From: Actinomycetota bacterium
GTDB taxonomy: Bacteria > Actinomycetota > UBA4738
Direction of reading: 5' to 3'
Assembly (NCBI GenBank): GCA_005885025.1
Contig: VAYC01000019.1
Coordinates: 1 to 14,758 of the forward strand
Length of the DNA stretch: 14,758 bases
Shown: positions 7,984-13,715 of the stretch, piece by piece
Position numbering within the stretch: the first letter of the stretch is position 1
Layout of the letters: every line of letters starts with the position of its first letter
The notes under the pieces: model-generated
What the model was told of the DNA's origin: nothing
The model's database searches: none
Seen by the model: only the letters and a program-made list of their open reading frames with translations
Translations under genes and position numbers: made by a program

Positions 7984-8873
7984 CGCGAATTCCCGCTGGT
8001 GGACGCCGGCCGGTGAGAGCTTCGAAGCCCCGCGAGGGTTCGGACCAGCGTCCATGCCCGCCTCGCCCGCGACGGACGAGGCCGGACGGAGAGGACGTCG
8101 TACCCGGCGCGGGCGATCGCACCCAATGCGCTTCGCCCGCCGGCCACGAACGCCGCAACGGCGAACCCGGCCCGGCCTCCCAGGTCGCGAGCCAGCGGCG
8201 CCCCCTCGTCCAAGATCGTCCCAGCCCGTCCAACCTCGAAGGCCATCAACCGGCGGAATGCTCGGCTCGGCCGGGACGCGCCAAGACCCTCAACGGGGCA
8301 ACCGAACCGCTCGAGGTCCTCCTGGGGCAGGTACACGCGTCGGCGCGCCAGGTCCTCGGCTACGTCCTGCCAGTGCTCCACGAGCTGGAGCCCCGTGCAC
8401 ACCGAATCCGAGAGCGCCATCCGCTTCGGAGTGGCCGCCCCCAGGACGTACAGCACCAGGTGCCCGACGGGATTGGCCGAGAGCTCGCAGTAGGCGACCA
8501 GGTCGTCGAAGCTGGCGTACGTCCTCACCTCCTGGTCCTGTCGGTTCGCCGCGATCAAACGGTCGAACGGTTGGCGAGGGATCTGGAACCTGCGGACCGT
8601 CGGCACCAGGCGTTGCATCAGGGGGTGGGTCGGCGTCCCGGCATAGGTGCGGTCCACCTCTCCCTCCAGCCAGTCGAGCAGCGCGACGCGGTCGCCGGCG
8701 GCTTCGTCCCCGATGTCGTCCACGAGCCGTGCGAAGCCATAGATGGCGAGCAGATGCCGTCGGGTGTTGCGGGGCAGCAGCCGTGACGCCACGGGGAAGT
8801 TCTCCCTCGTGGCTCTGGCCATGACCGCCCCAGGAGACGGCGGGGCCGAGCGGACGGCTGGGGCCGGCCGCAT
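7980..8873 (-). CDS. hpnC: HpnC, hydroxysqualene synthase
   Basis: A 297-residue squalene synthase-like enzyme that converts presqualene diphosphate to hydroxysqualene. The HpnC signature at the start is ENFPVASRLLPRNTRRHL (24-40 region), with Asp motifs DDIGDE (52-57) and DVAED (170-174) in EHWQDVAEDLARRRVYLPQ. The ATG at 8873 shares its A with the yjbQ stop (TGATG), so translation is probably coupled. A longer frame to 8948 would only add yjbQ antiphase residues. The first 20 residues (Pro/Ala-rich) are not conserved, and M18 is an alternative start. The last 30 residues are basic and poorly conserved. Confidence 0.92.
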   Translation of the reverse strand: MRPAPAVRSAPPSPGAVMARATRENFPVASRLLPRNTRRHLLAIYGFARLVDDIGDEAAGDRVALLDWLEGEVDRTYAGTPTHPLMQRLVPTVRRFQIPRQPFDRLIAANRQDQEVRTYASFDDLVAYCELSANPVGHLVLYVLGAATPKRMALSDSVCTGLQLVEHWQDVAEDLARRRVYLPQEDLERFGCPVEGLGASRPSRAFRRLMAFEVGRAGTILDEGAPLARDLGGRAGFAVAAFVAGGRSALGAIARAGYDVLSVRPRPSRARRAWTLVRTLAGLRSSHRPASTSGNSR

Positions 8874-9325
8874 CAGTCCCCCATGACCTGGATGAGCACG
8901 CGGCGGTCGCGCGCCCGGTCGAGCTCCAGGAAGAACACTCGTTGCCACCTTCCCAGCTGGAGCTCGCCCTCCACGATCGGGATCGCCTGCGAGGCCGATC
9001 CGAGGAGGGCCTGGCGGCAGTGGGCATGCCCGTTGGGGATGTCGTGCGGGTCGTCGTCGAGGTTTTCGGTGCGGGCGTCCAGGTCATCGTGCCGGTAGAT
9101 GCCCTTCAGAGGGACCAGACTCTCCATGAGCCCGCCGAAGTCCTCGATGAACCCGCGCTCGCGCTCGTTGATGAGGACGGCGCAGGTGGTGTGGGGGGAG
9201 TACACCAGCGCCATGCCGTTCCGCACATCGGCGCGGGCCACCAGGTCTCGGACGTCGTCGGTCATGTCGACGAACTGCCCGCAGTCCGTCGTTCGGAAGC
9301 TGTGGTTCTCGAACAGAAACTTCAT
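8873..9325 (-). CDS. yjbQ: YjbQ/UPF0047 family protein, first gene of the hopanoid operon
   Basis: A 150-residue protein of the YjbQ family (secondary thiamine-phosphate synthase-type fold). Conserved blocks are SPHTTCAVLINE (43-54), the PNGHAHCRQALLGS segment (97-110) and the GELQLGRWQRVFFLELD segment (120-136), with His and Glu residues that line the proposed metal/phosphate pocket. The start is ATG 9325 with a strong GGGGAGGA site 5 nt upstream. The frame stays open to 9454 but those residues cover the promoter and are not conserved. It ends in a TGATG overlap with hpnC. The E. coli homolog can replace ThiE weakly; the true role of the family is unsettled. Its position in front of hpnC suggests, but does not prove, a link to isoprenoid supply. 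Confidence 0.9.
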   Translation of the reverse strand: MKFLFENHSFRTTDCGQFVDMTDDVRDLVARADVRNGMALVYSPHTTCAVLINERERGFIEDFGGLMESLVPLKGIYRHDDLDARTENLDDDPHDIPNGHAHCRQALLGSASQAIPIVEGELQLGRWQRVFFLELDRARDRRVLIQVMGD

Positions 9326-9330
9326 CGCCG

Positions 9331-9338
9331 TCCTCCCC
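9331..9338 (-). promoter_or_regulatory. Shine-Dalgarno of yjbQ
   Basis: GGGGAGGA on the minus strand, 5 nt before the ATG at 9325. It decides the start against in-frame alternatives further upstream. Confidence 0.75.
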
Positions 9339-9395
9339 TGGGCCTCCTCGAGAACCCGACGAACCGCCCTTGGCGCCAGTGAACAAGGAATTGGA

Positions 9396-9411
9396 GTGAC
9401 TACCCAGTCAC
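9396..9411. promoter_or_regulatory. Perfect palindrome, candidate TetR-type operator of the hopanoid operon
   Basis: GTGACT-ACCC-AGTCAC is a perfect 6-bp inverted repeat with a 4-bp centre. It lies about 14 nt downstream of the predicted -10 box on the minus strand and 70 nt before the yjbQ start, where a bound repressor would block transcription. Size and TGACT/AGTCA arms fit operators of TetR-family proteins. The neighbouring gene encodes a protein with a TetR HTH, so it is the natural candidate ligand; that is inference. Confidence 0.55.
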
Positions 9412-9424
9412 GTCTATTGCTTGA

Positions 9425-9454
9425 ATCTTCTGAGGGCCGGGAAGGGCATGTCAA
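9425..9454 (-). promoter_or_regulatory. Predicted promoter of the yjbQ-hpn operon
   Basis: On the minus strand a consensus -35 TTGACA (9454-9449) is followed after 18 nt by GAAGAT (9430-9425), a half-match to TATAAT that keeps A2, A5 and T6. The transcript would begin near 9418, leaving a leader of about 90 nt with a good ribosome binding site. It sits in the 189-nt gap after the regulator gene. Confidence 0.45.
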
Positions 9455-9514
9455 GTCAGCCGGCCGTGCTCGGGCCTCGCCTGACCTGGGAGTGGTGGTT
9501 GTGGAGATTCTGAA

Positions 9515-10342
9515 TCAGGCGGGCGCCGAGGTCTCCAGTCCGAGCGCGGCCAGCGGCGAGGGCTCGAGCGTGCGGCGGAAGACCAGCACGGCGGCCTGCT
9601 GGAGGAGGAGCGCCCCGGACATGAGTGCGTTCTCGGCTTGCTGCAGCTCGCCGACCTCGTGAGCCAGCGTCGTGAAGGTTCGGCGGGCGACGGCCGCGTA
9701 TCCAGGTCGGCGCTGGATGGCCCGCGTGAAGAGCTCCATGAACAGCGGGAGCTTCGGGTCCATGGCCCGGGCCAGGACTTCGGCCGCTCGATCGTTGGGG
9801 AGGGGTCCGGTGGCCACCGCCCCTCCGAAGGATTCCACGATCTCGGCCACTGCCGCGTCGGCGGCGGCGAAGAACAGCTCCTCCTTGGAGCGGTAGTGCC
9901 GGTAGAACGATCCCTTGGCGATCCGGGCGGCCCGGCAGATCTCGTCCACGTTCACGTCCGCGTAGCCACGGCGGGCAAAGGCATCGACGGCGGCGTCCAG
10001 GAGACGCGCGGCCGGCGTTCGCCGGCTGCCCCGGCCGGCATGGACGCCAACGGCTCGATCCCACATCTCCGGACGAAACGCCTGCTCTTGCTCGAGCCCG
10101 AGGAGATCGGGGAGGACCCTGCGGATCACCGGAAGGGGAAGGCCCCGCCGTTCCCGGAGAACGCGGATCAAGCGGAGCGCCTGCACGTGCCGTTCGTCGT
10201 AGAGGAAACGGTTGGGCGCGGTTCTCCGGGCCGAAGGGAGCAAGCCGAGCCGCAGGTAATGATGGATGGTGGCGCCCGGCACGCCGCTTCGAGCCACGAG
10301 CTCGCCGATGGAGAATCGCTCGGGGATCAGAAGGGGGGCCAC
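9515..10342 (-). CDS. MerR-TetR dual helix-turn-helix transcriptional regulator
   Basis: A 275-residue regulator with two DNA-binding domains. Residues about 9-80 are a MerR-type winged HTH: FSIGELVARSGVPGATIHHY, then RLGLLP, NRFLYDERHV and an RLIRVLRERRGLPL segment. Residues about 112-160 are a TetR N-terminal HTH: LLDAAVDAFARRGYADVNVD, then EICRAARIAKGSFYRHYRSK and EELF. The rest (160-275) is helical, like a TetR ligand/dimer domain. The start is uncertain: GTG 10342 gives a normal MerR N-terminus, with AACAAT 7 nt upstream as a possible leaderless -10, whereas ATGs at 10405 or 10414 would run into the divergent degV gene. Gene position directly upstream of the hopanoid operon, plus palindromes on both sides, suggests it controls the operon and itself. 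Confidence 0.85.
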   Translation of the reverse strand: MAPLLIPERFSIGELVARSGVPGATIHHYLRLGLLPSARRTAPNRFLYDERHVQALRLIRVLRERRGLPLPVIRRVLPDLLGLEQEQAFRPEMWDRAVGVHAGRGSRRTPAARLLDAAVDAFARRGYADVNVDEICRAARIAKGSFYRHYRSKEELFFAAADAAVAEIVESFGGAVATGPLPNDRAAEVLARAMDPKLPLFMELFTRAIQRRPGYAAVARRTFTTLAHEVGELQQAENALMSGALLLQQAAVLVFRRTLEPSPLAALGLETSAPA

Positions 10343-10345
10343 GCG

Positions 10346-10378
10346 GTCGATTGTTCCACACGCCCGAACGGCATCGAC
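10346..10378. promoter_or_regulatory. Imperfect dyad between divergent regulator and degV genes, candidate operator
   Basis: GTCGAT-t-GTTC, 9 nt, GAAC-ggc-ATCGAC: two matching blocks on each arm (6 and 4 bp), offset by 1 versus 3 nt. It fills most of the 52-nt gap between the GTG at 10342 and the ATG at 10395, so a protein bound here could affect both genes. If the regulator starts further upstream, this would be coding sequence. Confidence 0.4.
10350..10355 (-). promoter_or_regulatory. Possible leaderless -10 box of the MerR-TetR regulator
   Basis: AACAAT (4 of 6 to TATAAT) ends 7 nt before the GTG at 10342 on the minus strand, the distance seen for leaderless transcripts in actinobacteria. 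No convincing -35 is visible and no Shine-Dalgarno precedes this GTG. It lies inside the dyad, consistent with autoregulation. Confidence 0.3.
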
Positions 10379-10394
10379 TATGGTGCAGGAGAGG

Positions 10395-11222
10395 ATGCCG
10401 CCCATCTCCCTCATCTCCGACTCCAGCGCGTGCCTGCCTCCCGAAGTGGCCCGGCGATTCGGCATCGCGGTGCTTCCGATCGTGATCCACCTGCCATCCG
10501 GGGACATCCGGGACGGGATGGAGGAGGCAGGCGACGTCGTCTACCGCTCGCTGGCCCGAGGCGAGTCCGTCAAGTCGAGCGCACCGTCGCCGCTGGAATA
10601 CCTCGCTGCCATGGAGGGTGCCGAGGGGGATCCGGTGGCGGTCACTCCCGCCGTCGAATTCACTGCGATGTATCGAAACGCAGCCGTGGCGGCGGAGATC
10701 TCAGCGCGTCCGGTCGCAGTGGTGGATTCGCGAACGGCCGCGGCGGCGCAGGGCCTGGTGGTGCTGGCCGCGGCCGAGGTCGCCGCGGCAGGCGGCGGTA
10801 CCGAGGCCGTCGTTCGAGCCGCCGAGGACGCGGGGCGAAGGGCCGAGTTGGTTGCGGCCCTGGATGGCGTGGAGCACCTGAAGAAGAGCGGCCGGATCCC
10901 GTCGGTGGCTCTCGACCTCGCCCGCCAGCTCGGGATCCGCCCGGTGTTCAGGCTGAACGGCGGCGCGGTGGAACGGCTCGGGGTTCCCCGGAGCGCACCG
11001 GCTGCCCTCAGGAGGATTCGCCGGGAGGCCTTGGCCCGGGGACTGGACCGGGCGGCCGTGAGGGTCGTGTTCCATGCTGCGAACCGCGAAAGGGCCGATG
11101 AGCTCCGAGAGCTGATCGGCGGAGCCGATTACCTGACGGAGTTCAGCCCCTCGATGGGGATCCACACGGGGCCGGGGGTGGTCGGGGTGGCCTGGCTTCG
11201 GCCGGCTTCTACCGAGCGCTAG
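10395..11222 (+). CDS. DegV family fatty-acid-binding protein
   Basis: A 275-residue DegV-family protein; members bind a fatty acid and, in Firmicutes, act as the FakB subunit presenting it to the kinase FakA. Typical blocks are SLISDSSACLP (5-15), KSSAPSPLEYL (60-70), VVDSRTAAAAQGL (109-121), HLKKSGRIPS (161-170), GIRPVFRLNGG (180-190) and SPSMGIHTGPGVVG (251-264), the last being the C-terminal ligand-loop motif. The ATG at 10395 is preceded by AGGAG at 10387-10391 and gives the usual DegV N-terminus; ATG 10380 would add five residues with no ribosome binding site. No fakA (DAK-domain) gene is visible in the window. It is divergent from the regulator and convergent with the MOSC gene, one base between stop codons. 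Confidence 0.92.
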   Translation: MPPISLISDSSACLPPEVARRFGIAVLPIVIHLPSGDIRDGMEEAGDVVYRSLARGESVKSSAPSPLEYLAAMEGAEGDPVAVTPAVEFTAMYRNAAVAAEISARPVAVVDSRTAAAAQGLVVLAAAEVAAAGGGTEAVVRAAEDAGRRAELVAALDGVEHLKKSGRIPSVALDLARQLGIRPVFRLNGGAVERLGVPRSAPAALRRIRREALARGLDRAAVRVVFHAANRERADELRELIGGADYLTEFSPSMGIHTGPGVVGVAWLRPASTER

Positions 11223-11223
11223 G

Positions 11224-11748
11224 CTAGCCGGCGCTCGCCGGCAGCACCGGGTCGCCGACCCGGATGATCCCCCCGGAGACGATCTCGGCCCGCAGCCCTC
11301 CCCGATGGATCAGCGCTTTCACCACCGGCTGGCCCGTCAGCTCGGCGAGGTGATCGCAGGGCTCGCACAGCCGCATCCCCCGGAGCCGAACCTCGCCCAC
11401 CATGAACTCCTGGTCGACGAGGTGGTTGAGAGACACGCCGGCCGTGATCACGTTCCTGCGGGGATCTCCGGGACCGAGGCGCAGTCCGTAGTCTCGACCC
11501 GCAGCCTCCACCGCTTCGGACTCGATCAAGGTGACCTCGCGTCCGGTCCCCGGCCGGTCCGAATACGTGCCGACTCGCTCGAAGTACCGATCCCCCTCGA
11601 GACCTCTCCCCTGCACGGCGCGGACCTCATCCAGCGAGCTCATGGCGTCCCCGCCCTTCGGAGAGATGAAGATGCCTACGACCTGCCCCGACCAGTCCGG
11701 CACGGCCTGGTGTGAACGAGTTGTGGGAGCGGACGCAGTCTCGGCCAT
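11224..11748 (-). CDS. MOSC domain-containing protein
   Basis: A 174-residue single-domain MOSC protein, the fold shared with the molybdenum cofactor sulfurase C-terminus and YiiM-type proteins, thought to carry sulfur or bind molybdenum cofactor. Family blocks are VRAVQGRGLEGDRYF (42-56), LIESEAVEAA (74-83), RRNVITAGVSLNHLV (97-111), the RLCEPCDHLAEL segment (126-137) with the cysteine pair C128/C131, and HRGGLRAEI (148-156) before a GDPV end. The start ATG at 11748 has no Shine-Dalgarno but has TACGCT 7 nt upstream, suggesting a leaderless transcript. M36 is a possible later start but would remove the conserved VVGIFISP strand. Function on a specific substrate is unknown. Confidence 0.9.
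   Translation of the reverse strand: MAETASAPTTRSHQAVPDWSGQVVGIFISPKGGDAMSSLDEVRAVQGRGLEGDRYFERVGTYSDRPGTGREVTLIESEAVEAAGRDYGLRLGPGDPRRNVITAGVSLNHLVDQEFMVGEVRLRGMRLCEPCDHLAELTGQPVVKALIHRGGLRAEIVSGGIIRVGDPVLPASAG
11227..11242. terminator. GC-rich hairpin at the degV/MOSC convergent junction (possible bidirectional terminator)
   Basis: GCCGGCG-CT-CGCCGGC is a perfect 7-bp inverted repeat (realistically a 6-bp stem with a 4-nt loop), starting 5 nt after the degV stop and lying within the last codons of the MOSC gene. There is no T-run on either side, so intrinsic termination is not established. Confidence 0.3.
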
Positions 11749-11755
11749 AGGGGAG

Positions 11756-11761
11756 AGCGTA
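11756..11761 (-). promoter_or_regulatory. Possible leaderless -10 box (TACGCT) of the MOSC gene
   Basis: TACGCT fits the TANNNT form and ends exactly 7 nt before the ATG at 11748. With no ribosome binding site in between, a transcript starting at the ATG is plausible. Confidence 0.4.
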
Positions 11762-11793
11762 GGCCATCGACGGGGGTGCGACCATTGGGGCCC

Positions 11794-12399
11794 ATGGAAG
11801 ATCTGGACGAGTCAGACCTCGACCCGGACCCGTTCGGTCAGTTCGCCCGGTGGTTCGCCGAAGCCCAGGCCAGTGGGAACCTCCAGCCGGACGCCTTGGC
11901 GCTCGCCACGGCGACACCGGAGGGACGGCCGTCCCTTCGCCTGGTGCTCCTGAAGGAGTTCGACGCGCGCGGGTTCGTCTTCTACACGAACTACGGGAGC
12001 CAGAAGGGCCGGGAGCTGGAGGCCAACCCGCTGGCGGCGGCGGCGCTGTACTGGCCCGAGCTGCACCGCCAGGTTCGGATCAGCGGGAGGGCGCAGCGGC
12101 TCCCGCGCGAGGAATCCGAGCGATATTTCCGAACCCGCCCTCGAGACGCCCAGATCAGCGCGCTGGCGTCCCGTCAGAGCCGCCCGATCGAGAGCCGCGA
12201 GGCGCTGGAGCGGCAGTTCGAAAGGACGGCGACTCGCCACGCCGGGACCGATGTGCCGCTCCCCGAGGAATGGGGAGGCCTCCGGCTGTCGCCGGACACC
12301 TTCGAGTTCTGGCAGGGACAACCGAGCCGGCTGCACGACCGGTTTCGATACGTTCGGCAAACCGCGGAGACGTGGCGCATCGAACGGCTCCAGCCATGA
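11794..12399 (+). CDS. pdxH: Pyridoxamine 5'-phosphate oxidase
   Basis: A 201-residue FMN enzyme that oxidises pyridoxamine/pyridoxine 5'-phosphate to pyridoxal 5'-phosphate. It aligns by eye over almost its whole length with E. coli PdxH: RLVLLKEFDARGFVFYTNYG (49-68, FMN contacts), ELHRQVRISGRAQRL, RYFRTRPRDAQISALASRQS (110-129 region), VPLPEEWGG (154-162), FEFWQG (170-175) and the C-terminal RLHDRFRYVR (179-188) with WRIERLQP at the end. It is slightly shorter than the E. coli protein at the N-terminus. The ATG at 11794 is chosen; an in-frame GTG at 11776 would add six unconserved residues. No good Shine-Dalgarno is seen. It is divergent from the MOSC gene with 45 nt between starts. Confidence 0.95.
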   Translation: MEDLDESDLDPDPFGQFARWFAEAQASGNLQPDALALATATPEGRPSLRLVLLKEFDARGFVFYTNYGSQKGRELEANPLAAAALYWPELHRQVRISGRAQRLPREESERYFRTRPRDAQISALASRQSRPIESREALERQFERTATRHAGTDVPLPEEWGGLRLSPDTFEFWQGQPSRLHDRFRYVRQTAETWRIERLQP

Positions 12400-12431
12400 G
12401 CGCTTGGCGGGCGCCTAGCCCAAACCCCCGC

Positions 12432-13688
12432 TCAACCGGCGGCAGGGCGAGCTGCCAGCCGTCGCTGCTCGTGCCTGGCGATCGCCGCCGCGCCCCCGAG
12501 CAGCAGCACCAGCACACCGAGCCCGGATCCGGTGACCGCCGACGCCGCCATCGCCCTGGCAGGCCCGAGCCGGCCAGGTTCGCCGAGCCAGGCGAACGCG
12601 AGGCTGCCGATGGCCGTTGCCAGCTCGTACAGCCCGTCGACCACGCTGTTGGCGCGGCCTCGGACCGCGTCGTTGAGCTGTTCCGCGATCGTCGCGGACA
12701 TGGGGATCCCAGCGCCGGAGTCCGCCAGTCCGGCCGCGAAGGCGATCGGCATGAGGAGGAGGAAGGAGGGCTCGAACCACGCCAGCGCGAAGGTCCCGAC
12801 GCCGGCGACCGAGGCGATGACCCAGGGGGTTCGGGAGTGGCGATCATCGCGGGCCGCGATGACGAGGCTGGTCACCACGGTCCCCAGGCCCGCGACCGAG
12901 AGGACGAGCCCGAATTGACCGCCGGGTCGCCCGAGCACGTCACGGACGTAGACCACCAGGAGGGCGATGACCCCGGCAAAACCCAGGCTGAGGGCTGCGT
13001 TCAGGAATGCGTAGGTTCGGACCGCGGGAGCACGAACGATGGCATGGAAGCCGGCTCGAAGGTCACCCAGGGTGCTCCCCCGTTCACGCACCGGCCTTCC
13101 TCGCGACTCGATGGTCACCAGGAAGCCGGCCGCCATCACGAACGAGGCAGCGTCCAGGAAGAACGCCTGACGGGCGCCGACGAGCAACACGGCCAGTCCT
13201 CCTATCGCCGGACCCACCATGTGCAGCACCTGGTGGGTCGTCTCCGTCACCGCTAGCGCAGGGACGAGGCGGCCCTGGGGTGCCACTTGGGCGAGAAAAG
13301 CCGACCGGGCCGGCTGGAAGAGCGGCCCGAACAACGCCACGGCAAAGGAGAGGGCGTACGCCTGCCACGCGGCGTGCGTAAACGGCAGGATGCCAACGAG
13401 CACGCCTCGGCAGAGGCAGCTGGTGATCATCACGGACCTGCGGTCGAGCCGGTCGACGAGGACACCCGCGAACGGCCCGATGGTGAACCACGGCACGGAG
13501 TGAAGGGCGAGCGCCACGCCGACCCCGGTGGCCGTGCCCGTGAGGTTGTTGACGTAGACGGCGAGCGCGATCGCCGTGATGAAGTTGCCGACGTCCGAGA
13601 TCCAATCGGAGAACCAGAGGGATCGGAGGTCCCTGTTCCGCAGAACACCGAAGATGGCCGCGGTTCGATCGAAACTGCGCCGAGGCAT
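12432..13688 (-). CDS. MFS transporter (EntS/MFS_3-like exporter)
   Basis: A 418-residue integral membrane protein with about 10-12 hydrophobic segments. Motif A between helices 2 and 3 is clear: GVLVDRLDRR (75-84). The N-terminus, ...LRNRDLRSLWFSDWISDVGN, resembles the MFS_3 group that includes the EntS siderophore exporter and macrolide/drug efflux proteins. The substrate cannot be predicted. The ATG at 13688 has no Shine-Dalgarno; CATAAT lies 8 nt upstream. The gene starts 27 nt after the stop of the JAMM-LysM gene on the same strand, so the two may also be cotranscribed. It is convergent with pdxH, 32 nt apart. Confidence 0.9.
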   Translation of the reverse strand: MPRRSFDRTAAIFGVLRNRDLRSLWFSDWISDVGNFITAIALAVYVNNLTGTATGVGVALALHSVPWFTIGPFAGVLVDRLDRRSVMITSCLCRGVLVGILPFTHAAWQAYALSFAVALFGPLFQPARSAFLAQVAPQGRLVPALAVTETTHQVLHMVGPAIGGLAVLLVGARQAFFLDAASFVMAAGFLVTIESRGRPVRERGSTLGDLRAGFHAIVRAPAVRTYAFLNAALSLGFAGVIALLVVYVRDVLGRPGGQFGLVLSVAGLGTVVTSLVIAARDDRHSRTPWVIASVAGVGTFALAWFEPSFLLLMPIAFAAGLADSGAGIPMSATIAEQLNDAVRGRANSVVDGLYELATAIGSLAFAWLGEPGRLGPARAMAASAVTGSGLGVLVLLLGGAAAIARHEQRRLAARPAAG

Positions 13689-13696
13689 CGGCCGAC

Positions 13697-13702
13697 ATTA
13701 TG
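13697..13702 (-). promoter_or_regulatory. Possible -10 box (CATAAT) of the MFS gene
   Basis: CATAAT matches TATAAT at 5 of 6 positions and ends 8 nt before the ATG at 13688 in the 27-nt gap after the upstream stop. No clear -35 is present. If used, the mRNA would be leaderless or nearly so. Confidence 0.35.
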
Positions 13703-13715
13703 AGGGCGGTTCGGG

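Noticed and set aside
10351..10381. TTGTTC-19-GACTAT as a MerR-type 19-bp-spacer promoter for degV
   Set aside because: Both boxes match poorly and the start would leave too short a leader for the ribosome binding site at 10387-10391; recorded only as a possibility.
9638..11101. Long plus-strand frame across the regulator and degV
   Set aside because: Gly/Arg-rich with no recognisable domain; it overlaps two well-supported genes in other frames.
12404..12423. Bulged hairpin between pdxH and the MFS gene as a terminator
   Set aside because: The stem is short with a bulge and has no T-run on either strand.
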